A model generated the notes under the pieces. The model had not been told where the DNA came from. It worked only from the letters and a program-made list of their open reading frames with translations, and did no database searches. From JAHZKN01 sp965250205 (lineage in GTDB: Bacteria; Pseudomonadota; Alphaproteobacteria; Rhizobiales; Hyphomicrobiaceae), in the NCBI GenBank assembly GCA_965250205.1, contig CBDFNK010000012.1, positions 20,590 through 84,589 on the forward strand: 64,000 nucleotides of DNA. The letters run 5' to 3'. This document shows positions 25,514-34,640 of this stretch, piece by piece. The position numbers and the translations under genes were made by a program. Position 1 is the first letter of the stretch; the number at the start of each line of letters is the position of its first letter.

Positions 25514-26872
25514 TTATCGCGCGATGGGGGCGGCAAAACAGGCGTAGAGCACATAGAGGGAGAGAAGCGACAGAGCTGTCGCAACGGCGGCACCTGTGCC
25601 AGCAAACGCTGGAATAAGAATAAGATTTAAAATGATATTGATCGCAATGGCTATGACGTTTGCAACGGCGGCGTACGTTGTCCGCCCACTCATGGTCAAC
25701 AACGGCAGGGCAGGGCTCAGAAATGCAATGATCGTAAACGCGACAAGCAGAATAGTGAGGACAGGACCAGCTTGTGCAAAATCTGCTCCAATCCAAGGTA
25801 GTGCCACGTGAAATGCCACGTAGACTAGCGTTGATAACAGGCCCGCAATCACGAACAAGGTTGCACTCAAGAGGGGCAAGCGCGCCAACAACGATTGAAG
25901 TTGGTTTTCGTGACTTAGTTTTGAGATCTTCGGACTAAGTACGGCTTGAGCAACCGTGCTGATCATCATGACAATGGCGGCAATTTGGGCTGCAAGGCGG
26001 TACTGACCCACGGTTTCCGCCTCGGTGAGGACAGCCAACATCATGATGTCAACGCGCCCTGCAAGCAGTGTTGACAGCCCCACGAAAAGGAAAGGAAGCG
26101 CTTCTTTGATGAGGTGGGGATCAAGCGTAATGTGTTTTGGTTTTGCTGCCCGAGGTGCTGTTTTGCTAACCAGATAATAAGCCGCAGAAATCGAGACCGC
26201 ATAAGCCACGGCCTGCATGGCAATCGCATGCGGTGCTCCAAGGCCCGTGCCAGCTACCAGGGCCGTGACAACCACCCCGACCAGCATTGCTGTTGAGCGA
26301 AACAGCCGTTCCGGTAACAAAGATAAGATCGGTTGATGGAGGCCGAGTAGGATAGCTTCGCGCAACCGTTGGCTGGCGATTGGAACGACCATCATCATCG
26401 CAATCACAAACGCCCAAAACGACTGTGGTGTGGACGTGGGGAGAAGGCGGCCCGAGAATGCAAGGCCCATCAGCGCCAACCCGCTGCCAGTCACGATGGC
26501 GGTTAGCATTGCCATTTTTTGCACCGCGCGTGGAGCCGCTTGTGTCTGGGCCTTGGTGGCGCGCGCTTGTGTCCGGATAATCAGTTGCGGGAAGCCAAGG
26601 CAGGCAACAAATGCAAACACATTCGCATAGACGATTGCAACGGCATAAATGCCATAATTGGCCGCGCCAACGAGGCGCGCCAAGATCAACGTTGAGATCA
26701 GGCTGACGGCGGCTGAGAAAATATTGAGCGAAAAGGAAGCAACGGCATCACGACTAAACGATGCTGTAGCGATCCAACCTTTGGCAAATGATATGGCATC
26801 ATCAAACAGCAAGCTGGGTGTTTTGCGGGCCTGGCTTTCATCTGTGCTGGGTGTTGGGCAAGACTGCGCCAC
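25514..26872 (-). CDS. Polysaccharide flippase (Wzx-like, MOP superfamily)
   Basis: A 452-residue membrane protein with 12-14 predicted helices. The opening (ASFSLNIFSAAVSLISTLILARLVGAANYGIYAVAIVYANVFA) is the standard start of Wzx/RfbX oligosaccharide flippases, and the ending LNLILIPAFAGTGAAVATALSLL is also typical. These proteins move undecaprenyl-linked repeat units across the inner membrane. It lies 156 bp upstream of the REC-PAS-GGDEF-EAL gene on the same strand, so it could share a transcript with the DSF sensing genes. It may alternatively serve the polysaccharide locus at 42-51 kb, which has no flippase of its own. Confidence 0.85.
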   Translation of the reverse strand: MAQSCPTPSTDESQARKTPSLLFDDAISFAKGWIATASFSRDAVASFSLNIFSAAVSLISTLILARLVGAANYGIYAVAIVYANVFAFVACLGFPQLIIRTQARATKAQTQAAPRAVQKMAMLTAIVTGSGLALMGLAFSGRLLPTSTPQSFWAFVIAMMMVVPIASQRLREAILLGLHQPILSLLPERLFRSTAMLVGVVVTALVAGTGLGAPHAIAMQAVAYAVSISAAYYLVSKTAPRAAKPKHITLDPHLIKEALPFLFVGLSTLLAGRVDIMMLAVLTEAETVGQYRLAAQIAAIVMMISTVAQAVLSPKISKLSHENQLQSLLARLPLLSATLFVIAGLLSTLVYVAFHVALPWIGADFAQAGPVLTILLVAFTIIAFLSPALPLLTMSGRTTYAAVANVIAIAINIILNLILIPAFAGTGAAVATALSLLSLYVLYACFAAPIAR

Positions 26873-27040
26873 GATTATGCCGGTCCATTGACGATAGCCC
26901 AGTCCCGTATATCTCGGCCCAGGCTGAAATTCTTGAGGTGATGGCGCAACATTACCGTGAGAGCCTTAACAAGCTCACAAGCCTCCACCGTTTGGGACAA
27001 AAATTAGAGGCTTGTTAATGGGTCAGACTAATCGGACTAC

Positions 27041-27137
27041 AGTGTGCCGCCCAAAAACGGTTCCCACTTTCAGGCGATACGCGAAAACAAAGGCTTAAAG
27101 TATGGCTGTGAATCTAATCAATGGAGACATGCTTTAA
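27041..27137 (+). repeat. Dispersed intergenic mosaic repeat, copy 1
   Basis: The segment CGCGAAAACAAAGGCTTAAAG...ATGGCTG...AATC.AATCAA.GGAGACATGCT is repeated, reversed, at 59797-59923. Its right edge provides the TAA stop of the patatin-like gene on the other strand. It contains no gene. Confidence 0.7.
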
Positions 27138-28957
27138 GTTGGCTCGGGCACGCGGGTGGGTTTTGCGGGCCGCTCCAAATTTGAGCGGTCGTCAAGGCGG
27201 GCATGGGTCCAATCATAGGCAGCATCAATCAACTCTTGGTAACGGTGCCAATCAAGCGGGCCAATGTCGGCAGCAATGGGCGGCACCAACAGCTGGTCGG
27301 TTGTATGCAGATGGCGCTTGAAGTCGTGCCGGTTTGCCATCATGGCCCGCATCAGGACGGATAAAAGTCCTGGAGCATCTGGCAGATTGCGCCATTGCAG
27401 GGGGTTGAGCAGTGCTTTCAAAAGATCTGCGCGCGGCGGCAGGCCATCATAGTCAACATTGAAGCGTTCCATTTCCGGCACAAGAAAACTGACCACGGTA
27501 TTGGGTCCGCTTTTCAGTTGGTGCATGACGCGGATCGGGACGTTGTCGAGCAGACAACCGTCGACCAACATCTGGCCGTCCTCGGTATAGATCGGTGGCA
27601 ACAGCACCGGGATGGACGCCGATGCTCGGATCGCCGTCCAAAGATCGCCAGTCCGATGAACATGCAACTTATAGCTAGAGAGATTGGTTGATACCGCAAA
27701 TGTTGGCAGCCACAGGTCTTCTATATCGAGTCCTGCAAAATAGCGCCTGAGCTGGGCATCAAAGTTCGCGTGATCCAGAATAGAGTAGCGCGGATAGGTA
27801 TAGCGGCTCATTGCCTTGTGCGCGACGAACATGTCTTTAATTGTTTCGGCCATCTGGTCGGGGCTGTGGCCGAGAGCAAAGGCAGCAACCATGGCGCTGC
27901 CAGCAGATGTGCCGCCAAGAATATCGTACCTGTCTCCCTGTTCTTGCAGGGCTTTGATGACACCGACATGGGCTGAACACAGTGCCCCACCACCGCAGGC
28001 TACGAAGCCACGAGCTGTGCCTTCAATAAACCGACGCAGGCGCTCAAAATCTTCTGGATCATCAAGCGCTACATGGTGATGCATGATGACGTTGCGATCT
28101 TCCAGCCAGGCTTGGGTGCCCTTCACTTTTGTTCGGGTTTCATGGACCAGTACCAATCGGCGTTGGTCGGCTGCAATGAAACCGGCCGCGAATCCTTCAA
28201 GTACGTTGGCGTTGGGATCTCGTGCGTGATGGCCAACGAGCAGCAGCAGATCAGCGTGGCGGACGACCTTCTCCGTCCACGGTGTCAGATTGTGATCTGC
28301 CAGCAGCAGGATAAAGTCATATTTGGTTTCGAGCTCGTTGAGGGCGCGGGTCGCCTTCGAAGAATGAATATCTTCCCCGCAGCTCAATATGTCGCCGACA
28401 TTGTCAGATGACACGATCAGTGTATTGAGGTCTCGACTGAAAACTTCAATGAAGCGCTCAATAAATCGTTTGGGGATGGGACTGTTGCCAGCTCTAAGGA
28501 TGGCGATCGTCCGCGGGCGCGGGTCTGGTGGATCGGGCGTTGCAACTGTCGTTGCAGCGAGGCGCTCTGCCATTGTTGTGGCGAGACTGCGCCATATGTC
28601 GGGACTGTCTTTCGACAAAGTATCAAAATCCTGCTTATCAAGACGCAGGACGATGCTATCGCGCAGCGCCGTCACAGTTGCGGTGCGTGTGCCTCCGGTG
28701 AGAAATGCAATTTCGCCAATCGGTTGGTTGGGACCAATTTCAGCAACCGGCTCTTTGTGCCCTTCAACTGTGACCGCAAATCGGCCTGAGACAACAAGAT
28801 AAAAGGCCTGTGCGGTTCGTCCCTGTCGCACGAGCGCTTCGCCGCGCTGAATGAATCGTGTTTCGAGATGATCGGAAAGCGCGGCACGCGCGTTGGCCTC
28901 AAGAGCAGAGAAAAACTCAGTGGCATCCCATGTTTTGGATTTGAGATCAGTGGTCAT
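27134..28957 (-). CDS. cNMP-binding patatin-like phospholipase
   Basis: The protein has 607 residues. The N-terminus is a cyclic-nucleotide-binding fold (about 15-130), including EALVRQGRTAQAFYLVVSGRFAV and PIGEIAFLTGGTRTATV where a phosphate-binding cassette would be. The middle (150-310) is an NTE-like linker domain. The C-terminal patatin domain has the oxyanion CGGGALCSAHVG (321-332), nucleophile Ser351 in GGTSAGSAM, and Asp466 in LVDGCLLDN completing the Ser-Asp dyad. The layout resembles RssA/NTE-type lysophospholipases. The DG[GA] motif reads DGC, a mild departure. It is monocistronic with no obvious partner. Ligand binding by the cNMP domain is untested: the usual RTA arginine is RTATV here, which is compatible. 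Confidence 0.85.
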   Translation of the reverse strand: MTTDLKSKTWDATEFFSALEANARAALSDHLETRFIQRGEALVRQGRTAQAFYLVVSGRFAVTVEGHKEPVAEIGPNQPIGEIAFLTGGTRTATVTALRDSIVLRLDKQDFDTLSKDSPDIWRSLATTMAERLAATTVATPDPPDPRPRTIAILRAGNSPIPKRFIERFIEVFSRDLNTLIVSSDNVGDILSCGEDIHSSKATRALNELETKYDFILLLADHNLTPWTEKVVRHADLLLLVGHHARDPNANVLEGFAAGFIAADQRRLVLVHETRTKVKGTQAWLEDRNVIMHHHVALDDPEDFERLRRFIEGTARGFVACGGGALCSAHVGVIKALQEQGDRYDILGGTSAGSAMVAAFALGHSPDQMAETIKDMFVAHKAMSRYTYPRYSILDHANFDAQLRRYFAGLDIEDLWLPTFAVSTNLSSYKLHVHRTGDLWTAIRASASIPVLLPPIYTEDGQMLVDGCLLDNVPIRVMHQLKSGPNTVVSFLVPEMERFNVDYDGLPPRADLLKALLNPLQWRNLPDAPGLLSVLMRAMMANRHDFKRHLHTTDQLLVPPIAADIGPLDWHRYQELIDAAYDWTHARLDDRSNLERPAKPTRVPEPT

Positions 28958-29087
28958 GAGGGCAGCAGGGTCTCCAATCGAACGGAGTATAACCCAATGT
29001 TGCCCCAGCCGTGAGGCGAATGATCGTTAGCGTCAACTTTAGCGCGGCCCAAAAAATTTTAAAGCCGCCATGGTCGTATCGTCTTTA

Positions 29088-29205
29088 CGAGAGCGTCGCG
29101 CCTTTTCTTGTACACAGTGAAGCTATTTGATCGACGCTCTATCCCATGACTGGCGATCAACTTATCTGCTCAAAGTCAAACCCAACTTTTGGCAGGTTGA
29201 TCTAG
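29088..29205 (+). repeat. CTAG-bounded double-hairpin repeat, copy 3
   Basis: This copy begins with CGAG (one mismatch to CTAG) at 29088 and ends with CTAG at 29202-29205. The last CTA, read on the minus strand, is the TAG stop of the adjoining gene. The first hairpin is GAGCGTCGCGCC...GATCGACGCTC. Confidence 0.85.
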
Positions 29206-29660
29206 GCTGCCAGTTGTGCGCCTTCGTGTTGCGTTGCACGCAGAGCTGAAAGGATAGTAAATGGCGTTGTGTTGCGCTGGGTCTCAGCATTGAGTTTCTC
29301 AAGCAAGCCCATCAGGAACTTTTGTGGGTTGAAGCCCCAGCTGGTGTTGAGGCGTTGGTGAGCTGCTACTGCAAAGGCGGGTGCGATCAGGGCGAGGCCA
29401 TGCCGGGTTAGTTGATCTCTCAAACGACGGCTTGAAAACAGTTCAATCAGACATTCAAAGCGGACGATGAGGGCCAGGCGCGCTTCAGGCTCATCGGAAA
29501 ATGTGGTCCAAATCGCATCTTCTAAAGCGTTGTGGGTATCCTCATTCAAGCCTTTCAACAGGATCAAACCATTTTCCGTAGCGATCAGCCTCTGCATGAT
29601 ATGCATCAGGTCTTGCGGCGCGACAGGGGGGACATCATTCAGATCAATCAGGGCGGACAT
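29202..29660 (-). CDS. Hypothetical protein, helical
   Basis: I do not recognise this family. The ATG at 29660 (MSALIDLNDV) is preferred over the frame's opening at 29675 because GAGGAA lies 7 nt upstream, giving 152 residues. The protein is soluble, rich in Leu and Ala, and looks all-helical (LMHIMQRLIATENGLILLKGLNEDTHNALEDAIW...ALIVRFECLIELFSSRRLRDQLTRHGLALIAPAFAVAAHQ). It has no membrane segment, signal or metal motif. It follows the small OB-like gene by 30 bp and is probably co-transcribed with it. Its stop codon is supplied by the repeat at 29088-29205. Confidence 0.65.
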   Translation of the reverse strand: MSALIDLNDVPPVAPQDLMHIMQRLIATENGLILLKGLNEDTHNALEDAIWTTFSDEPEARLALIVRFECLIELFSSRRLRDQLTRHGLALIAPAFAVAAHQRLNTSWGFNPQKFLMGLLEKLNAETQRNTTPFTILSALRATQHEGAQLAA

Positions 29661-29690
29661 CGGTTTGTTCCTCAATAGGATGGGTTCTGA

Positions 29691-29912
29691 TTAGCTGCGT
29701 GGTTGCGGGCCAAAAGCAGACCATGGCGTGCCTTGCAGAAGAAAAATTTCAGTGGAACGGCGTGCGTTGATGAGGAAGTCAACTTCATGACCCACCAGCT
29801 TGCCATTAAGGTTCTTGACGTCGGTTTTTGCAAACCGATACTTCTCACCGTTTTCAGCTTTGATGACGCCAAAGCCAATCTTCTCTTTGAACTTGATAAT
29901 TTCGCCTTTCAT
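29691..29912 (-). CDS. Small protein resembling a cold-shock/OB-fold domain
   Basis: A 73-residue basic protein starting MKGEIIKFKEKIGFGVIKAENGEKYRFAKTDVKN. The 'G.I..F....GFG.I....G..Y.F' spacing is like the first two strands of cold-shock domains, but the RNP1 and RNP2 aromatic motifs are not clearly present. It could bind nucleic acid; this is a guess from shape only. The start is the second codon of a GTG-ATG pair with GGAG upstream. It is the first gene of a likely two-gene unit with 29202-29660. Confidence 0.6.
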   Translation of the reverse strand: MKGEIIKFKEKIGFGVIKAENGEKYRFAKTDVKNLNGKLVGHEVDFLINARRSTEIFLLQGTPWSAFGPQPRS

Positions 29913-30130
29913 CACGCGTCTCCTGTTTCATGTGGTGCGCATCTTTTGGACTGCGCTTTGATCATGATGAGAGAATGCGGGAAGTTGGCCGCTGGCGCTG
30001 TTACGCCCGTGACAGGGGGGTAACTTAATTTCAGACCCTGAGGCGCATGGTTAATATGTAGTTTTTATTATGTAATATGGGGCAAGCAATTGATATTGAA
30101 CGCGCAAGAAATATCCGTTTCAGGAAAAAC

Positions 30131-30171
30131 TAAAAAAAGAAACCAGCCACGAACGGAGTGTGGCTGGTTTC
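30131..30171 (-). terminator. Rho-independent terminator of the DevCAB-like operon
   Basis: Read on the minus strand, GAAACCAGCCAC and GTGGCTGGTTTC form a 12-bp stem (30160-30171 and 30139-30150) followed by seven Ts (30132-30138). It lies about 70 bp after the last gene of the ABC exporter operon. Confidence 0.95.
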
Positions 30172-30239
30172 ATCAAACGCGTTTGCGTCGCCCTTTTGGA
30201 GGACGGCTTTGGTGTTGCGACGGAAGCGTCGTCCCGGGT

Positions 30240-31268
30240 TTAACGAAAAAAGGCGTCCACCCGCATGCCTGGTAAAAGTGGTGTATTGCCATCAATGTTG
30301 ATGGTCACTTCAAGGACTTCAACATCGTTTGGCAAACGTGGGCCGCGTGGATGAATAATGGGGCGCGATAACGATGGTGCGATCCTGGCAACAGAACCGG
30401 AAAAATCTTTGCCGGGGTAACTGGTTGAACGTACAAAGGCCTTCTGGCCAAGTTTGATTTTAGCAATATCACTGGCATCGACCTCTGCTTTGACCGTTAA
30501 GCTGCTCATGTCGCCAACGACAATGAGAGCCAATTCTGGTCTTGGCGCGACGACTTCGCCTGTATTGGTGTGAACCTGCAAGACGGTGCCAGAGAGCGGG
30601 GATCGAATGCGAGTCTTATCAAGCAAAGCTTCAGCCATCCGTACTTCTGCACGCGCCTTGTTGAATGCCGATTCAGCACGACTTGGTGCAGGCAGGTTTG
30701 ATTTTGATTGCGCTTTGACATAGGCAATACGTTCGCGTTCTAAACGGTCATTGGCTCTGCGCAATCGTGAACGTGAATTTGACAGCGCTTGCGCCGAACC
30801 TGTGCCTCGGCGTTTTGCAGCCAACGCATAATCAAGTTCGATACGTGCCCCTGTTACCGCGCGTTCAGCCGAATAAAGGGCATCTTCAGCTTTTCTTAAA
30901 TCCTCGCGTCCTGATGGCAACTGGCTTTCGCGCACATCTCGGCTGGATTCAGCTGCAACTTCAGCAGACGCCAATCTGGCGCGCGCGTCGGCATCATCAA
31001 GACGGAACAGCAACTCGCCTTTTTCAACGCGGTCTTTGACTTTGACCAAAACTTCTTCGACCCGACCGAGCAGCCCTGGGCCAATTTTGATTTCACCTGA
31101 CTTTGGTTCAACCCGACCAGGGGCGGCGACGGCCCAATCAACTTGGGAGCCAACCGTTTCTTCTTCAGAGGTGTCGTTATCATTTTTGTCAAAGACTTCT
31201 TTACTGACAAAATATCCACCAACACCAACAAGGGCGAGTAGGATGAGAGTAGCGAGGTTCTTAAGCAT
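30240..31268 (-). CDS. ABC exporter membrane fusion protein (DevB/HlyD-like)
   Basis: A 342-residue periplasmic adaptor with an N-terminal anchor (LATLILLALVGVGGYFV). Barrel-sandwich halves are APGRVEPKSGEIKIGPGLLGRVEEVLVKVKDRVEKGELLFRLDD and TRIRSPLSGTVLQVHTNTGEVV, with a helical hairpin between them (about 105-215) and a final beta barrel ending LLPGMRVDAFF. The 'GRVEP..G...I......G.V..V.V' wording is that of DevB/HlyD adaptors working with MacB/DevC-type ABC permeases and TolC. It is the last gene of a three-gene operon (permease, ATPase, adaptor). Confidence 0.88.
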   Translation of the reverse strand: MLKNLATLILLALVGVGGYFVSKEVFDKNDNDTSEEETVGSQVDWAVAAPGRVEPKSGEIKIGPGLLGRVEEVLVKVKDRVEKGELLFRLDDADARARLASAEVAAESSRDVRESQLPSGREDLRKAEDALYSAERAVTGARIELDYALAAKRRGTGSAQALSNSRSRLRRANDRLERERIAYVKAQSKSNLPAPSRAESAFNKARAEVRMAEALLDKTRIRSPLSGTVLQVHTNTGEVVAPRPELALIVVGDMSSLTVKAEVDASDIAKIKLGQKAFVRSTSYPGKDFSGSVARIAPSLSRPIIHPRGPRLPNDVEVLEVTINIDGNTPLLPGMRVDAFFR

Positions 31269-31292
31269 GGCGGGTCAATTTCCCTTGTTTAA

Positions 31293-32054
31293 TTATGCAT
31301 GTGAAGCCGGATCGTGATTGAGCGCAGCAGGATTGTCTTTTGGACGTTCGTCAGATGAAATGATGCCGTCTTCAATACGAATAATGCGGTCGGCATATTT
31401 GAGCGTGCGGTGATCATGAGTCACGGCGAGCACAGCGCGCGTCGGGTCTTTTGAAACAGTTGAAAGAAGCTCCATCACCGCTTTGCCATTTTCACTATCA
31501 AGTGCGGCGGTCGGTTCGTCGGCGAGAATAACGGCAGGCGCGCCAGCCAATGAGCGTGCGATGGCGACGCGTTGTTTTTCACCACCGGATAGCTTTTTCG
31601 GAAATGTATCGATGCGGTGGGAGAGGCCAACTTCTTCAAGGGCCGTTCGGGCGGAGGCTTTAGGGTCTGGTAGCGGCACCCCTCTGACATCCAGTGCGAT
31701 CAACACATTTTCATGCGCCGTCATGGTTGGAAACAGGTTGTATTGCTGAAAAACAAAGCCAATGTTGCGCCGTCTGAGGTCGGCAAGACCTTCGGCATCA
31801 AGCCCAACGGCTTCTTCACCTGCAATACTGAGGTTGCCCGTGGTGGCAGACAAGATGCAGCCGAGAATGGAGAGCAGCGTTGTCTTGCCAGAGCCCGAAG
31901 GTCCCATCAGTAGCGTGAGTTCACCAGGCAGCAGGTCAACATCGACGCCTTTGAGAACGGTGATCTCGCCTGCGCCAGTGCCGAACACTTTCTTGATGCC
32001 CCGCGCCTCAAGTAGCGGTTTGCCGCCGCCAGATGCGCTTTGGAATTGGGCCAT
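31293..32054 (-). CDS. ABC exporter ATP-binding protein (DevA/LolD/MacB type)
   Basis: The protein has 253 residues with all nucleotide-binding motifs: Walker A MGPSGSGKTTLL near 51-62, Q-loop GFVFQQYNLFPTMTAHENV, signature LSGGEKQRVAIARSLAG, Walker B AVILADEPTAALD and the switch His in AVTHDHRTLKYADRI. It energises the exporter formed with the permease at 32108 and the adaptor at 30240. The substrate is unknown; cyanobacterial DevBCA exports glycolipids and MacAB exports peptides or lipoproteins. Spacing is 53 bp from the permease and 24 bp to the adaptor. Confidence 0.93.
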   Translation of the reverse strand: MAQFQSASGGGKPLLEARGIKKVFGTGAGEITVLKGVDVDLLPGELTLLMGPSGSGKTTLLSILGCILSATTGNLSIAGEEAVGLDAEGLADLRRRNIGFVFQQYNLFPTMTAHENVLIALDVRGVPLPDPKASARTALEEVGLSHRIDTFPKKLSGGEKQRVAIARSLAGAPAVILADEPTAALDSENGKAVMELLSTVSKDPTRAVLAVTHDHRTLKYADRIIRIEDGIISSDERPKDNPAALNHDPASHA

Positions 32055-32107
32055 GAAGACGTCTCCTAAATCTCTCTATTGAACGGAATATTGTTTTCAG
32101 GACTGCG

Positions 32108-33283
32108 TTAGCCGCTGAACACACCTGCCGGATCAATACGGGTGACTTTGAAAATTGCGGAAATGGCAGCGAGGATACACATGCCAAGCGTGAGTAAGAA
32201 CAAGGCGACCGCGAGCTTTGGTGTCATGACGATGGTGAGCGTGGTGTCTTTGGTTAAAGATATCAGGCCCATACTGAGCGCAAAGCCAAGTGCGAATCCG
32301 ATGATGGCACTTAAGATAGCCTGCACAAGAATGACGATATGGATGTAGCTTGCAGAAGCGCCTAGAGCGCGCAGCGTAGCAAATTCCGCTAAGTGGTCCT
32401 TGGTGCTGGCGTACAAGGTTTGAGCAACAATCACGATACCAACGATAATACCAAGGGCGGCACCGGCGATAAGGGCGGCACCGGCACCGGTATTAAATAG
32501 CCAGTAGTTGACGCTGCGATCACGAAATTCCTGTTGGGTGAGGACCTCGGTATTGGGAAGGCGTTTTTCAAGCGCTCTGCGGATGTTTTCAATTTGGTCT
32601 TTTTCTTTTACCGAGACGAGTTGATAGGTCGCCTGATTGATCGAGGCACCGGCAAGCTTTCTAGCGCGATCAATCGGTGTGAAAGCCAGGGGCAGCGTCG
32701 TAAAGGAGCGGATGCCTTTGGTCACCGCGCCGACGGTGATACGTTGGCCATTAATTTCGGCATGTGATCCGTTACCTTCGATGCCAAGGTCTTTGAAGTA
32801 CGACTTATCAATTGCAACAGTGTTGGGCGTGGCAAGCGTATCTATACTGCCTTCCACTAAATTCCATGGTTTCAGCCCACCATTTTTCCAATCAAGTCCG
32901 ACAAGGATGAAAGCTTTCTTGCCGCCTTCTGGTTTGCGCCAACGTGCAAAACTAACCATCATCTCTTCGACATTGCTAACGCCAGGCGTGGACAGGGCGA
33001 CATATTTTTCATGACCGGTCAGCAGAGCAGGATCATCAAAGCTCTTGGTGCCGAGCGGCACGATCCAAAGATCGGCAGGGGCTTGGTCGAGCACCGCAGC
33101 AATTTTCTTCTCAGAACCAATGTAAAGTCCGCACTGCACGGCGACCAGCAGGACAGAAAATACAATCCCGACCAGGGTTACGAGAAGACTGAGGCGGTCA
33201 TGGAACAGATTGCGATAGGCGATCCGTGGCGCCATCTTAATAATCTTGCCACCTTGGGCACCGGCGTTTGCTTGCGAAGCCAT
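32108..33283 (-). CDS. ABC exporter permease (DevC/FtsX-like)
   Basis: From the ATG at 33283 (MASQANAG, with AGAGA upstream) the protein has 391 residues; the open frame to 33376 lacks support. The topology is of the MacB/FtsX type: one N-terminal helix (LSLLVTLVGIVFSVLLVAVQCGLYIG), a large periplasmic domain (about 60-270), then three C-terminal helices (GAALIAGAALGIIVGIVIVAQTLY, IHIVILVQAILSAIIGFALGFALSMGLI, PKLAVALFLLTLGMCILAAISAIFKV). The FATLRALGAS coupling segment, which contacts the ATPase, is present. It is first in the operon. Confidence 0.9.
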   Translation of the reverse strand: MASQANAGAQGGKIIKMAPRIAYRNLFHDRLSLLVTLVGIVFSVLLVAVQCGLYIGSEKKIAAVLDQAPADLWIVPLGTKSFDDPALLTGHEKYVALSTPGVSNVEEMMVSFARWRKPEGGKKAFILVGLDWKNGGLKPWNLVEGSIDTLATPNTVAIDKSYFKDLGIEGNGSHAEINGQRITVGAVTKGIRSFTTLPLAFTPIDRARKLAGASINQATYQLVSVKEKDQIENIRRALEKRLPNTEVLTQQEFRDRSVNYWLFNTGAGAALIAGAALGIIVGIVIVAQTLYASTKDHLAEFATLRALGASASYIHIVILVQAILSAIIGFALGFALSMGLISLTKDTTLTIVMTPKLAVALFLLTLGMCILAAISAIFKVTRIDPAGVFSG

Positions 33284-33792
33284 TATTGTCTCTTTTGTTG
33301 GGACGGTCTGTCCGGGGCCCAGTCGGGTCCTTGCGAGCGGGATCTGTAGTTTGTTCAATTTTGCTTCCCGGCACAACCCGGTCGGCCTGTTTTACTTCTG
33401 CTACGGCTAACATCTTATGGGATAGGTAAAACGCCAAACGAGAAGGATGTGCGGGTCCGGGTCATCGCATTGCGAAGTTGGCGTCAATTGTGACTGTTTC
33501 TCAATAGCTTCGGGCGTCTTGAGCGTGTCTCTATTGCAAAAGCACCTGCCAACACGTTGGCATGACCTTGCCCTCATTGTGTCACAGCCGCCTGCCGTTG
33601 AGAGGCATACGGAAAAGCATGCCGGCATTGATGGCACAACTTGAGTGCACGTGTTGGTGGACTTGCCACGGATTTATTCCGGTTCCAGTCCTCATTTAAG
33701 CAGCCTTCGAGCCTCGAAGCTTGTCCAACGGGCTTTTGATTTCAGAATGTTCGGCCAGACCAGTGAGATAAGAGAAAAGTCTGTTCAGTCCC
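33284..33792. other. Intergenic stretch upstream of the ABC exporter operon
   Basis: I see no gene with a start signal or family resemblance. The exporter promoter must lie at its left. Its right part grades into the IS5-like relic. Confidence 0.4.
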
Positions 33793-34431
33793 ATGCAGGA
33801 AGCTCACAATTTGAGGGCAGGCCCACCTCCCACTATGGGTCCCTCCAACTTCCGTCCCCTCACAAATTTCAGCGCTATTGATCGCTTCAAGCCAATCACC
33901 ATCTCTATGGAATGGGACTTACAGTTGCACAATGAGATGAGTTTGCAAGGCTTCTCTGCGTCGATTCTTGCACCTTACCAACGGCCGAGGAGACGCAAGT
34001 GCTCAAGCGCCAACGCTTACCAGCTGACCTGCCAAGCCTTCAACGATGATGACTTCGCTCTTCTGTCTTCCATTTTACCACCTGAACCGACGCAACGATC
34101 CGCCATATCCAATCGAAAGGTCATCGATGCATTTTTCTGGCATCACGTCACAGGTAAACGCTTTACTCAACTACCAGACCAGACCGCTATGGCACGTCAG
34201 AAGCTGTCAGGAAGCGCTCTGAGCGCCGGGCTTTGTTGTGGGGATCACGTTTTAGATGAGATTGATGCGCTGGGCCACTTCGGCGTCGCCAAAGGACATA
34301 CTCAAGCTTATAGGCGACAAAGAAGCCAAGCAGGGCAAACGAACGTGAGCAGCGAAGAGGATAAAGTTTGTCAGCTTTCAGGTGGAAATCTGACGTTTGG
34401 CGAGTGTGTTGGGAATATCGGCTCGAAGTAG
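33793..34431 (+). pseudogene. Vestige of an IS5-type transposase N-terminus
   Basis: Within an otherwise meaningless frame, FALLSSILPPEPTQRSAISNRKVIDAFFWHHVTGKRFTQLPD resembles the DUF4096 start of IS5-family transposases ('W..L.p.LPp......gR...dnR.vldgilwvlrTG..WrdLP'). Just after it the match moves to another frame (DRYGTSEAV.KR), then stops occur. No catalytic DDE residues remain. The flanking unique DNA has no inverted repeats that I could pair. Confidence 0.4.
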
Positions 34432-34640
34432 ACTCGTGCAAGTAGACTCGTGCCATCTTGGCCTTCAATCCCCGTGATCCAAGCTTATTTTGAAAGCGAT
34501 AAAATAAACAAAACATTAATGACCAGACCGACAATATCTTTTGGAACTCTATGTCCACCTTGAGCATCCTAATTCCATTCATTCTGGGATCAGTTGGGTT
34601 ATGGGATCAGTTGGGTTAATCGAATTAAGAGGGTTTGAAT

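Noticed and set aside
34187..34582. 131-codon minus-strand frame between the IS5-like relic and the pilin gene
   Set aside because: It overlaps the degenerate transposase frame, has no recognisable domain and no binding site at its start.
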